Positions 1 to 12,387 are shown, counted from the first letter of the stretch. The stretch: 64,000 nt of DNA from Panaeolus papilionaceus (GCA_015501605.1 JADNRZ010000013.1:1364001-1428000), one strand, 5' to 3'. Notes: generated by a model from the letters alone, not told the origin. Made by a program: numbers and translations.

Positions 1-2710
1 CAGGGACATTTCTTGGATGATTTCAACCAGAACTTTAAAGCATGCTGAAGTCCAGACATCAGCACTGGTGTGTATGATAGTTGAGTGGAAGGCACTCACG
101 GACATTTTCACACCTCCAATTCCCGACCACTACGCCAGTCGGCCCATCACATCCATTATTCCTCCAAAATCCAAACTGTGCCCGCCCACTTGTGGGATGA
201 GAGTAGACGGGCATTGGTGATGGTTATATGTGATGAGCACTTTGAAGCTCAGACTGCAGGTGGTAAAAGGATGAACGGATGTTGGTCTGAGGGGTGGTGC
301 GTGGCATTGGTTGAGGAAGCATCACACCTGTGGAATACAGTCAATTGTACAATCAAAGGCAAACGTTTTCTGGCTGTTTGTTTATTTTAGAGCTCGATGA
401 GGTGGGCGGCACTGCCACGGGGGTCTCGGCCGGTCTATTTTAATTCTTCAACTGCACTGTCAGAGGACGGGGTGCAAGTGTTCATCAACCATCTGTCAGT
501 CCGAACTCTAAAAATAGGTCGCCCGATCTCATCGCGGCAGGCTGCACTCCCTTGTCAATCCATCATCAACGCCAACTCACGTATACGTATGTCATAGGAA
601 GAGCTCGAATATTCAAATACACTCATCTTCTGTTCACTTCCCCGTCACTCTCGATCCCCCTCATCTACAATTCACCTTAGCTCCTTCGCTCCTTGTCTTC
701 ATGTCATCTCGTCTATTACCCTCAATCCAAGAGAAAGATCGAGTATATAACAATGCATAGTAAAGTAGAGAAAAGCAAAAAAGGGGAAGAAAGAAAAAGA
801 GACGGCATCATAATGAGCATCAATGCACACCAAATCCAATGTAAATCCAGCCCACTCAAGATGTGAGATATTAATGTGGCGGACGGAGCGCAGGACTCAA
901 TGTGTGGGGGTTGTATTCTCCCCATGAGGTAACGATGACTACAACGGGCAAACAGATAATTTGATTAAACCAAGCGCACTCCCCACTGTAACCTCCATTT
1001 TCGACGACCCCTTCCTCCCAATCACACGTCCCCTTCTCCTCCCACTTTAGTTACGCCTTCTTCCCTTCAATTATCGTTCCATCCAACACCTTGTGAATCA
1101 AATGGCAACTCGCACAACACATGATAGTAACCGGTGCAACGCCATCCACCATCGTCTCATGGCCTAATCGTTGTGCTACGAACAGGGTGTCGTCGATTGC
1201 TTAGAGAGTAAAGGTGGAGGTGCTATACTGGTTACGCAAGCAAGGAGTGAAGTCGGCAATATCAATTTGAGGGGCGAGGATACAGCCACATAGAGCCAAA
1301 GCAGAGTCATCGAAGGTCGTATTTCGTGGAGAAACAAAGGATGCGGTGAAAGGATCGGATGAATCTTTTGGAAAGTGGTGGTTCGATCAAGCTGGGGAGA
1401 TGCTAGATTTGGATCGACTCTGGGGTCCGCATTGCATTCCTCAACCCATACTGGCAGGGAACGACACACGATAGTGTTGGATGGGCATGGTACTTTTATC
1501 TCAAGTGGTAGTGGGGGTAAGTGGCAATTACAGTCTTCCATTTTGTTTCACTTTAGGTTTATATCATGCACGGTTTTAGCTTTTGAGATCGACTCTCGTA
1601 TCGTCTGATATTACCTCCCAATATCGTGCATCAATTTCCATTGTAACTTTATTCAGGTTGGGCAACCAATTTATCAGAATCTGGGAGGAACTGACGGACG
1701 CTTCACAAACATTTAATTTTTAATATCATCACCAATCATACTCAACACGAGGTCTGAGCCGGGCACTCATATACTTCTTGCAGCACAATCGAAGCACAAC
1801 CGCATCTAAATGAAAGAGAGTATTTTTTGCTAAGGGAATGGATCTGGATGGCGGGCGGATTTACCATATATAAACGGGAGGTACTGGAGACCATAATCGT
1901 GGTGAGCACGTACATATGATGACCTATAATTTAGGTCGAGGTGTCGAAGTGGTAGATTAGCAGGGAAAGGCGGGTAGAGGTGGTGCAGGAAGAACCTCTC
2001 AGTGGACGGGTGCGTACTGCCCCTACACCACATCGATCATGGTAGTTCATTCTATCCCAACCGCAATAAAACAATTTAAAGTAGGGATGAACATCGTTAT
2101 GCTGAGTGAGAATGAAGATGAAGTGAAAGGACACGAACGGAAATTAGGACATACTGACCCCACCTCTTGAAGACGATTGACGATGATGCGCGCGCTATAG
2201 TAACGACGCCTCAGAGCGAACACGCGTTGAATCATTGGGCTGATGAAAGGGGACGACATGATTCGGAGATGGTGGCTTGTCATCCTCCACTCAGGGCGTA
2301 GCCATACCTCTGAATGAACCACGATAATTGTCAGGCGACAGTTGCAGCTATATTGAACATCCCACCCCTTTGTATTGAGTGTGAGTTCAACGTAGCTCTG
2401 ATTTGTTTGACTTCAATCCAGATAAGCAACTGTTCGCACGAGCGCATGAGTGAATCAAGAGATGTGTGGGCCTGAGGTACATTACCCACGGTGGTCTTCC
2501 ACGCGAGTGGACAGGTTTGAGATCATTTCAAAACCCGAAACACAGCCGATAAGATTAGATTCACTGATCAGATAGATTTGACAGCATGAATGTCAGGTGC
2601 CGCTCAACGCCTCATGGTGCTACGCCGCAATCATCGATAAACATTTTCCAATTTACAACCACCATAAACAATACTTGCGCTTACTGAATATCAAGCTACT
2701 GCTAAGTAAA
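1..2710. repeat. Array block 1, upstream flank
   Basis: No gene is supported here. The stretch is the upstream part of a large duplicated block. It aligns by eye with 22916-23880 followed by 29168-32123, and in parts with 6190-6550, 9260-10280, 16140-16707 and 36650-39480. The last 200 bp or so before the GTPase start is conserved in all five blocks, including a TGATCA word and a stretch ending just before the ATG, so it probably holds the promoter and 5' UTR. A TATATAAA-like word near 1868 is kept in blocks 3, 4 and 5. Short open frames in this region are not conserved between blocks and look spurious. Block 1 is the best reference for the uninterrupted flank. Confidence 0.8.
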
Positions 2711-4563
2711 ATGCCAGCCAAACTCGAGATCACAGGAGATGTTTCGATTGAGCCATGCACCTCCATCACGCGAAGAAACCGCTGGTGCATTCTGTACGAA
2801 ATACTCCATATACATACATGACCCTCGCTAATTGCTTCGCCTCACAGTATCCTGGGTCCCACAGGCGCGGGCAAGAGCAGTGTAAGTGTCCATGGGCTTC
2901 GCATGCTTGCATTCTTTCCTTACCCTTTTATTACCTCCGAATGTAGTTCATCGAATCGCTGGCTGGAGAGGGTCAATCCTTGGGGATATCGAAAGATCAA
3001 CTGGCCGGATTCACCCAAGAAGTCACTGCTTATCAAGTAAAGAATGCAATGGTGCGATGGGACTCGGAAGGGGGTGCTGGTACACTCTACTTAATCGACG
3101 CTCCTGGTTTCTCTGATAGCAAAATATCGGAGCTCGAAATCATAACAAAGGTGAAACAGTGGATGAAAGACCAAGGGTGTGTATCTATTTAGTTTTGATG
3201 TTATTTTAACACCATACATTTCCACTTAAATTCAATCAGTGTTGGCTACATTGATGGCATACTGTATCTCAGTCCAATAACCGACACAAGATCTCCAGGG
3301 AGCAAACACCGGACAATAAAAATGACTCAATTGCTCTTGAACAACATTGCTTTTCATCATGTCAACATTGTCACCACTATGTGGGACAGGTTGAGCAACC
3401 CACAGGCCAAAAAGCGTGCAGAAACAAACTTTGCACAGCTCCAAGATGATATCTGGAAGGTATTGTTATTTTGTCTACTTGTATTATTTCTATTTTTGCA
3501 ACCTTTTACATTGCTATTCCAGGGCCCAATTAGTGAAGGTGCACACATATCAAGGTTCCACAACAACTTTGATTCAGCTATCCAAATACTACAGAGTATT
3601 ATTGATGTGAACAATTACTACTGGGTGCTGTTGCATGACAACACAATCAAATCAGAGGATGCTTCTGCTCCACTCCTATACCAGGAGCTCCTCAATCGCA
3701 TCAGTAATGCTCAACAAGAGAAGGAATACCTTCAACAGGAGAAGATGCAACTCATCACCAATCCTGATCCACAACTCGAATTGGTGGTGCTTTCGAGGCT
3801 TCTGGAGGTCAAGAACAACCTAGCAAAATTCTTAAGACAGCTTGTCGTGTTTGGTAGGCCGCCTCCTGGATTCGAAGGAGTACCAGAGCGATGCGTCTAC
3901 AAGGATCTACTGGATCAGGTCAACGAGGCTCGGGAGGAGCAGGCAGCTTTGAAGCACACCCTCATTCACCTCCACACAAATCCCGATCGTGTCCGTGAGA
4001 CAGCACTCATACATCAACTTTATCTCGTCGAACGGAATCTCGAGCAACATGTGACAACTCTCCTGGAGCATGGCACTCCACCGGAGGGATATGAGAAAGG
4101 TATTTGTCACCCATCTGTAACTTTTCGTTTGACTGACTGGCTTTAAACATTAGCTTTGGAACACGCCCTTGGGCCACCCATAATACCGGAGGAGGCGCTA
4201 CCATTATGGTCTCCACCCTCATCTAGTGACCCAGACCCCAACCTCCCCCATCACACTGCAACGTCGGAGATAGCGTCTACAGATCCGATACCCACCCACG
4301 TTATAGCTCACACTGCCATTTGTCCAGGAAACGACGTCAGCGCACCAGCTGCTGTTGAGCCGTCTCCATCCTTGATCGTCCCCGATACTGTGTCTACCAC
4401 AGCAATACCAGGCCAGGGTGATATGACGATTTGTCATCCCGCATCTGCGACTCCCGAAGGCAGCATCTCGTCACGAGCACCTCTCAAAGATCGCTTTAAC
4501 AAAGGTGTCCAATCTTTGAAGGACAAATTTACATCTCGCTCTAGACGCGAGGGTCGTCGTTGA
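2711..4563 (+). CDS. Array GTPase 1, P-loop GTPase with duplicated helical C-terminal repeat
   Basis: Six exons fit one 517-residue frame: 2711-2793, 2848-2881, 2947-3176, 3240-3459, 3523-4099, 4154-4563. The first exon-intron junction rebuilds a hydrophobic strand running into the P-loop GPTGAGKSS (about residues 31-39). The second intron falls directly after that motif. G3 is DAPG (90-93), and a TTMWD motif (161-165) sits where G4 is expected. Two helical, coiled-coil-like repeats follow (about 245-307 and 318-380), each with a TNPD word in the middle and a GxPPxG(F/Y)E ending. The last exon is a Pro/Ser/Thr-rich tail ending in a basic segment (SLKDKF, then RSRREGRR). The fold resembles TRAFAC GTPases of the AIG1/GIMAP or septin-like type, but the family is not named with certainty and the cellular role is unknown. 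No signal peptide or membrane segment is seen. All splice phases agree with the four sister genes, which makes the model strong. Confidence 0.87.
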
Positions 4564-6190
4564 TAGGCAGTTTCTTCTCCATTCGCGTCGGGGTTTGTAG
4601 TGTGTAGTTAGTAGTTTTATTGTTGTTTCTTCTTGCCTTATGCTCCTCGATCTCCGCTTACTGTTACCGTTTCATGTATTAAATCTGTCCGTCCAGTCAT
4701 GTCATCACTTTGTTTACTGTCGATAAAATTGTCCTGTCTTTTTACAAAAAATTCATGATTCTTTCGTCTTTGCCTCAACACGGAAATGAACGATACTCAG
4801 TAGAAAACCGACGCAAACCTAGCAAGGGGATCGCTCTAACAACGCCTCACAAAACCTGGGGTAGTTGGTTAATAAAATAGTACGAGAATAACACATATAG
4901 GTATACAGAATGATCGTCTATTCTAACATCGTTCGCATGTGTAATGGGAGCACCACAACCTTGATCACACTGTTTGACAAGATGGGTGGACGATGCGCTG
5001 ACACGTTGGGCAAAGGGATGCAGGTGAGGGTGAATGCATGGGATGAACGCTGTGTCCGCACTAAATAAGCAAATGGGATCACTAGAAAAGAATTGAGCCA
5101 ATATGCGCGATGAATAAGCCATGCACGACATACCCATTCCTCGAAGATCGCCTAACTAGTGTCCAGTGAGATATTGAATCCTTTTTGGTATAGTAGTCGT
5201 CGAAATCGTGTCACATCAGCCGTTGACCAAGTCAGACTCGAAATGCGATGACAGACTGGAGCGCGTTGAGTGTGTCGGACTGAGTGACACGTGCAACGTC
5301 TCTCAGCATAGGTGTCAGATGAGTCGTTATGTTTTGGATTTGAGGCATGCAGAGGTGAAGCCGTGGTTGGTGTTGGGAGATTAACACCATTATATACTGT
5401 CGAAAAGGATCAATGACACGAGGTAAGGATGAGGGGATTACGCATGGAGATAAATGGAGCGCGTAGATGACGCACGACCGGTGCAAAGAAAAAGGGAACC
5501 TGATGGGAAGGGGAAGTGTCCTAAGGATACCCCATCAGCACCAATGCTTTCGTCTAGGATAAAGAAATCCTGGCAAAACTCACAAAGAAAAGCCTGATAT
5601 CTGTCCCATGATATGCGATGTTGGTCGTATTCCCTCCAAAATGTCTATTTCATCACGCCGAACGGTATATCCAAGGAGGCAGACTTGGTCGATGAGATGA
5701 GGATGGTGACGAGGGTGACACGTTGAGCGGAAAAACACGCTTGCAGGGGAAAAAAGTGGAGACCTGTGGAGACGATGGAGAAGATGATCCAAGGATGGAC
5801 AGGACTAGAAGAGATAAGTCAATAAATCACATCGTTTTTCTGTTGATAAAATATACACTCACCGGTTTCCTGCGGATAGCCCAACTATACAACCTGTAAA
5901 TTCCTACTTCAGTGTGCACTAAGCGTCGTCGCTTAGGTTTGATCGCAAGGCTTGTCGCTCTCGCTCATGGTTGTTAGTCCAAGCTGGTTGTATTCATCAA
6001 TTAGCGACTTGTTCTTGAGGTCACAACAACCTGGGGGCGACGATGACGAGGTGTTGGATATTTGGCTTAGATTTGAGGGATAGTGCGACGGAGACTGGGA
6101 AAGATGAGCACACGTTTTGAGCTCAGGTTGTAGTGGTTGTAGTTCATGGAGGATGGGCGACATAGCAGAGACGGTTTTGGACGAGATCAA
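4564..6190. repeat. Array block 1, downstream flank
   Basis: This is non-coding sequence after GTPase 1. It is conserved with 18503-20560 (minus an insert) and with an orphan copy at about 21325-22915. It starts with the 3' UTR, a shared run beginning cttctccattcgcgt. The small minus-strand open frames in it are not preserved between copies. The end merges into the next upstream flank near 6190, where the sequence again resembles positions 30-350. Confidence 0.75.
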
Positions 6191-9100
6191 CCATAACTCT
6201 AACGCCTAATGCACGAAGTGTTAGCACTACCATTTATTACCGTTGAGTGTAAGGGGCTCACAGACAATTTTACGCCTCCAATTCCCAAACCACAACACAC
6301 GTTGGCCCGCCATATCCATACTCCCCCAAAATCCATCCAGTTCCCGTCCATTTGTGGGACGAGAGTGGATGAAAGGTGGACGATGATTAGGTGTAATGAG
6401 CACCTTGGAAACTTGGACCAAGGGCGGTGAAGGGTGAAAGGGCGTTGGTCAGAGCGTGGTACGTGGCATTGGGTGGGGAAGGATGTCATCTGTGGAATCA
6501 AGTCAACCACGACGCTGAAGTACTTCAAACGGATACGCACATACTATGCCAAGTGTCAGCATCTTTGTTCCCAATGGAAGGCTACAAAGAGACTGAAAAT
6601 AAATTCACAATCTCGCCATGACCAGACATCCAAGTACGTCGCCATATGGCATCCTTATCCGAAAGTGTATTGTTATCCCGTTCCAAAATGCACAGTATGT
6701 TGAAGTAAGGTCAGGAATTTGATTTCTGAAGGGATGCAGCAAGGTTGTCGGCGCATAGGATTGTAGATTTGGAACGCCGTGGCTGAAGCCAAGTCATTAG
6801 TCGGGCCCAGTTCCGATGCGGATATGCGAGAGGTACTAGACTGAGCATGCTGTTGATTGAGATTCAAGCAGTTAACATTTTTACATCGATCCCAGATAGG
6901 TGTAACTAAAATAATAATGTGTATGTGATGAGCGTTTAGTAGCTTGAGGAAAAAGAGATAAAAGAGACACTTACTGTGCGTCAACGAGGTGTTGGGATGA
7001 CTGTAGGCTCCCTCGCGTCGCATCTGTCACTAAAAGTGGTTCCCAGAAACAATGTCCTGACGCGGAATAAGGGTATAGACCGTCGGGAGGCTTTGGTGAG
7101 CCATTGAGTGGTGTAGAGCAGCTCGTCCGACGGCGAGGCCGTGGAGGAATTAGTTCTGGTTGAAGAGTGGCTTGGCACAGCCACTGGTTCCTTTCCCAAT
7201 TGGAATAAATCAGTGAACCTGAAATCAAAAGCGTTTCTTTAACTTCAGATGCTTTCAGGGGGTCGATAGGGGTGGGTAGGGATGATATTTTTGTAATCAG
7301 GAGCTGAAGAGCACACAGACCAATGCGTCATCGTCACTATTGTGGTCATGAGCGGTTAACTTGGACGTGATCTGAAAATAGGCCACCTCATTGACATCCT
7401 TGTCGTCTCGGCAACTCTCCTTGGTCTCAATCATCATCATCATCCCTCTGGCCTCACTCTTCGCCCTCGCCCACTCTTTCCCATTCAATTCCTTCTTTTC
7501 CCATTCATATCCTCGCATACACACTCTAATTTCACTCTTACACACAATACCGCATGCCCTTCAAGAAGGTTCAACGTGAAGACAAAAAAGCACTTGGGGT
7601 TCTTTTGGTCATCCGATGACTCGGCAGTGCAACGTATAAAGAGAAGAAAGAGGTAATGAAAATAAGTATTAAATGCGAGAGCGATCAAAACTACTCCGAT
7701 AAAACAGGTGATCAAATTTAATCGACCCTTATCCAACCTCAACACCTCTCTCCTCTCCTCCTAATATATCAGATTGTACCTCCGCTCCCTCCTCCCTTTC
7801 AACACGCCGCTCCTCCAACCCAAACATCCCTAGATTGCCCTCGCGCATTCCCACCACTGCATCTCTACATGGTTGTGGCCTCATTGCGACGACTGATATA
7901 TCGTCACTATGAGATGAGAACAGCCTCGTGATGAGGCGTCCCATGCCTGGCTCGGGGACTGGGGAGACGAGGACAAGAAGTTTGAAACAAAAGTTGTGAC
8001 ATCCAGTCCGTAGATGGCCAGAGTACAACCGTTGGCTCATAGACCAACGTTGACGAGGCTGGTAATGGTGGCTCACGCCGAGGAAAGAATGGTGCGGAGA
8101 GACAGGAGGAAGTAACAACATAAAACATAATAAAAATAACGAGCTGCCTTGCATCTTTGGCTCATAGACCGGATGTGGTGGGTTCATGCAAAATGTAAGG
8201 CTTAAATGAGAGAAACCATCCATATGCCAAACGCTGACGGACGACGCCACCCTCTGACTCAAGAAGGCGAGGATGAGTGAAAGAAAAACGAATAAAATCA
8301 CCAAAAAGGTGGGGCGATAGAAATAAACGAAATAAGATGAAGGACAATCCAGCCCCATGAGTTGCGAATGGATAGCTGATATGAAAACGGAGAAACAGAG
8401 TGGGACCAGGGACGAAAACACCTCTCCCACCCGCTGACCAGACAGACTGCCTCTTCCTGGCACATAGACAGCAAAAGGGGAGAAGAGAAATGTTCATCTC
8501 CGGGTGTGGACCATGCAGATATGATCACAGTCCATCATCCGACTGAAAAACCACGTCGGTGGGGAGACGAATAGGAATGCAGAAAAAAAGAAAATACATC
8601 CATCTCGGCCAAGCCGCGCAGAGACGATGAGCGACATTGTTCGGCTAGTAGAACAACGACTGGTTAGGTGAAGATGAAATATAAAATCAAGCAAAACCCA
8701 TCCCTGCGTAAACCGCTCATAGAAAGATGCGGAACCGCCTCCCACTCATGGACCGGTGGTGGTGAGGATGAGTTCTAGAATAAATTAAAAACCTGATCCA
8801 AAACTGACCGCTCATAGACGGTCAGTCACAACGACCTGGTTCATATTCCAGATGACCTCAGGATCAGGAAAAGGAGATTGAAAGTTCATGAATTGAAAGA
8901 AAGAAACCAAAAAGGGTAGCAAGCAGTGGACAAGTAGAGGTACATTGATTTAGAGGAGAGTACTCACTCAGACTCGGGGTGTTGGAGCGTGAAAACATCT
9001 CATGAAACTGGGCAATGTCCTAGAAAACAAGTAAAATATCAGAACAAATGAGCTCCTGGAAACTCACTGGTACTGCCTAACATCCACTTCCCACTTCCTC

Positions 9101-10281
9101 TCAACGTCAGAAGTCTTCCGAGAATTTGGTCACAATTCCAGCGACCTTGGCGTAGATTAAGCATTCTTCATACCTCAGTCCTCGAGTAATGGGCATAAAG
9201 CAATATTCTAGAGAGCAGAAAGGAGGCAAGATGGTGGACATGGGTGAGGGTTTGGGATGAGTCGACGTGACAGGAATCAATGTTACCACCTGATGTCAGG
9301 TTTGATTTGGTCACAGTGTAACACAAATCTCAGTTCAAACTCTAAAAATAGATTGACCGACCTCGCCATGCTGAATTGCACTCTCTCGTCAATGCATTAT
9401 CGACGCCAACTCATGTATACATACGTCATAAGAAGAGCTTGAGTATTAAAATACGTTGATCTTCTCTTCTTTTTTCCCGTCGTTCCCGATCCTCCACGTC
9501 TATGATCCTACCCTAGTGTCTTCTCTCCTTGTGTTCATGATGTCATCTAATCTATTACCCGCAAACCGAGAGAAAGAGCGAGTATATGACAAAGCAAAGT
9601 AAAGTAGAGGAAAGTAAGGAGGTGGAAAAAGGAAAGAAAGAGAAGTAAATCATTAAAGAGCCTCTCAGTGTGCAATGAGACGAACGGAAATCCGACCCCA
9701 CCTCCCAATGGCGGTTGACAATGATGTGTGCGCTCTAGTAACAAGGCCCCAGAGCAAATACGCATTCAATCATTTGGCAGATGAAATAGGATAACATGAT
9801 TCGGAGATGGTAGATCATCATGCCCTGTTCAGATCGAGTGATACCTCTGAATAAACGATTATCTTTGTTGGGTGACACCCACAGCTATATTGAACATTCC
9901 ACCCCATTGTATTAAGTGTGAAGTTTGAACGTGGCTCTAATTTGTCGGTGTCTTGCCCCCAATCCAGATGAGCAACTGATCGAACGAGCGCGTGAGCATA
10001 GAATCAAGAGATGTGTGAGCCTGAGGTACATGACCCACAGCCGTCATCCAAAGTGAACCCAAGCCGCAAGTGGTAGGGATTTCACAACCCGAAACGTGGC
10101 CGCTAAAGTTAAATTCACTGATCAGATAAGTTTGACAGTGCGAAGGTCAGGTGCTGTACAATGTGATTGCCCCATGGTTCTACTTCGTAATTATCATTGA
10201 ATAGTCTTCCCATCTTACAACCATCATAGACGTATCGAACGCCACTTGTGTCTGCTGAACATCAAGCTACCACCAAGAAAA
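6191..10281. repeat. Array block 2, upstream flank (rearranged)
   Basis: No gene is supported. About 6190-6550 matches the start of block 1. About 7390-9300 is absent from block 1 but is shared with 34790-36660 of block 5. About 9260-9655 matches 440-800. The sequence then jumps to the part equivalent to about 2115 onward, so roughly 1.3 kb of the standard flank is missing. A minus-strand open frame of 244 codons at 7729-8463 is hydrophobic and low in complexity, and its homologous region near 35 kb does not keep it open, so it is not called as a gene. Confidence 0.7.
8030..8830. repeat. Short interspersed word GCTCATAGACC, cluster 1
   Basis: Variants of the word GCTCATAGACC recur here, for example at 8035, 8160, 8458, 8712, 8733 and 8809. 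The last lies in a small inverted repeat (GACCG and CGGTC arms). The homologous cluster near 35320-36220 has about ten variants. The words are separated by unlike sequence, so this is not a simple tandem satellite. Confidence 0.6.
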
Positions 10282-11078
10282 ATGCCATCCAAACTCGAGA
10301 TCGTAGGAGATGTTTCAGTGGAGCAATGCGAGTCTGCGTTGAGTGCTTTCAGATGGTGCATTCTGTACGAAATACCTCGAGCTACACGCATTACCCTTGC
10401 TAATTGCTGCACATCACAGAATCCTGGGTCCCACAGGCGCAGGCAAGAGCAGCGTAAGTGTCTTTGGGCTTCGCACATTTGCATTATTTACTTACCTTGT
10501 TATTACCTCCGAATGTAGTTCATCGAAGCACTAGCTGGAAAGGGTCAATCGTTGGGGATATCGAAGGATCAACTGGCCAGATTCACACAAGAAGTCACTG
10601 CTTACAAAGTAAAGAATGCAATAGTGCAAGAGCATGGGTATACCCATACACTCTACTTAATTGACGCTCCTGGTTTCTCCAATAGCAAAATATCGGAACT
10701 CGAAATCATAACAAAGGTGAAACAGTGGATGAATGACCAAGGGTGAGTAGAAATATCAATATAGTTTTGATGTCATCTCAACATCATATGTTTCTGCTTA
10801 TATTCAATCAGTGTTGAATGGATCAATGGAGTACTGTATCTCAGCCCTATAACTGATACCAGAGCTCCAGGAAGCAAATGGCGGACCATTAAAATGATTC
10901 AAACACTCTTGTACAACAAGGCTTTTGATCGTCTCAACATTGTCACCACTATGTGGGACAGGTTGAGCTACCCACAGGCCGAAAAGTGTGCAGAAACAAA
11001 TTTTGCACAGCTCCAAGATGATATCTGGAAGGTATTGTTATTTTATCTACTAGTATTATTTTTATATTTGTAACTTTT

Positions 11079-11313
11079 GTAAGGAATATAAACTCAGTTG
11101 GTTTGGGGGCAAACAACTGAGGTGATCAGAAATCAAAACGGCCAGTATAAGTCAAAAGAAATAAGCGACACAATGATGCGGTCACATGCAGGCACAATAG
11201 AAAGAATAAGAAACAATCAGAAGCGAGAGTTGAACTCGCAGTGTGTTTGCTTAGCACAGTGAAATATAACAAAGCACATTGAAGCACTGCAAGACTAATA
11301 TATGAAATCTAAC
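11079..11313 (-). mobile_element. SINE-like insertion in intron 4 of GTPase 2
   Basis: A 235-bp segment absent from the same intron in the sister genes is flanked by the 7-bp direct repeat AACTTTT (11072-11078 and 11314-11320). It has no terminal inverted repeats. On the minus strand it holds a perfect tRNA-like T-arm, a 5-bp GCGAG/CTCGC stem with loop TTCAACT (11239-11223), placed towards the element's 5' end as in tRNA-derived SINEs. A hairpin (CTCAGTT and AACTGAG arms) lies near its other end, at about 11094-11122. The SINE identity is an inference; the insertion and duplication are seen directly. Confidence 0.65.
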
Positions 11314-11859
11314 AACTTTTTACACTGTGATTCCTGGGTGCAATTAGTAGAGGTGCAACAATATCCAGGTACCACAATGACTTTGATTCTGCGATCCAAA
11401 TACTACAGAGTATACCAACATCAACCATTATGGCTGGGCACCATTGGGGGGCAACCCAATTGAATCAGAGGATGCTTCTGCTCTGCTCCTATACAAAGAG
11501 CTTCTTGATCACATCAGTAATGCTCAACAAGAGAGAAAGCAACTTCAACAGAAGAAGATTGACCTCATCACAAACCCTGATCCACTACTTGAATCAGATG
11601 TGCTTTCGAGGCTTCCAGAGGTCAAGGACAACCTGTCGGAGTTCTTAGGACAGCTTGTGGCCCTTGGTAGGCCGCCTCCCAGATTTGAAGGAGTGATTCC
11701 AGAGCGATGTGTCTACCAGAGCCTACTGGATGAGGTCAATGAGGCTTGGGAGGAGCAGGCCGCTTTGCAGGCCACTATTGCTTGCCTCCATGTGAATCCT
11801 GATCAGGAACAGAAGGCAATGCTTAATTGTAAACTTGGTCTTGTGAAACATGAAATTAT

Positions 11860-12328
11860 TAAGGCTGGACACGAGTCTTGCATACTCACAGGTACCTGTG
11901 AGTATACTTGTGGGAATACCTGTGAGTATACTCATGGGAATACCTGTGAGTATGATGACTCGCAGATCTGGGTACCCGTTCCTACGGGTCTTTGAAAGTC
12001 CGAGTTTGAGTTTTGGAAAATTTGGTGACTTGCAGGTACCTGTGCACCCCTGGGCACCTGTGATATATGACACATATTTACTATTTCGAAAAAATATTTT
12101 ATCTTAATTAGTGCTGAAAAATGTTTTAAAACATATTCAAAATAAATAATATATTATTTCGTGAATATAATTAATAAATAACTACAACCTGTTGACCTGC
12201 AGGTCAATACTCGCAGATACAGGTACTTGTGGGAACTTTGACCTGCGGATCTGGGTTTGGATTTTGAAAATAAAAAACTCGCAGGTACGGATCCAGATCA
12301 CCCATGAGTAAACTTGTGTCCAGCCTTA
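11860..12328. mobile_element. hAT-type MITE in GTPase 2
   Basis: This 469-bp element has terminal inverted repeats beginning TAAGGCTGGACAC and a perfect 8-bp target duplication, GAAATTAT (11852-11859 and 12329-12336). GTPase 5 supplies the uninterrupted sequence at the same codons. An 8-bp duplication with this kind of terminus is typical of the hAT superfamily. The interior has no long open frame and carries repeated CAGGTACC/CCTGTGAGTA-like words near both ends, which may be subterminal transposase-binding repeats. Confidence 0.85.
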
Positions 12329-12387
12329 GAAATTATACAACATGTGAGGTGGCTTGGGCAGTATGGCACCCCTCCTGCAGAACTTCT

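Larger units (their letters stand above)
10282..12387 (+). pseudogene. Array GTPase 2, decayed copy
   Basis: The first four exons match the family exactly: 10282-10364, 10420-10453, 10519-10742, 10812-11031. They encode GPTGAGKSS, DAPG and TTMWD. After that the copy is broken in several ways. Intron 4 carries a 235-bp insertion. Its acceptor, CCAG in sister genes, reads CCTG near 11335. The frame shifts at a run of six G near 11444-11449. A 469-bp MITE interrupts the second C-terminal repeat at 11860. The coding sequence ends at a rearrangement breakpoint near 12387, so the tail exon and normal downstream flank are missing. The repeat frame from about 11444 to 11859 is still readable, so the damage looks fairly recent. 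A truncated GTPase domain could in principle still be translated from exons 1-4. Confidence 0.88.

Noticed and set aside
7729..8463. 244-codon minus-strand open frame in the block 2 flank
   Set aside because: Low-complexity, Leu/Phe/Ser-rich, no start context, and not kept open in the homologous region of block 5.
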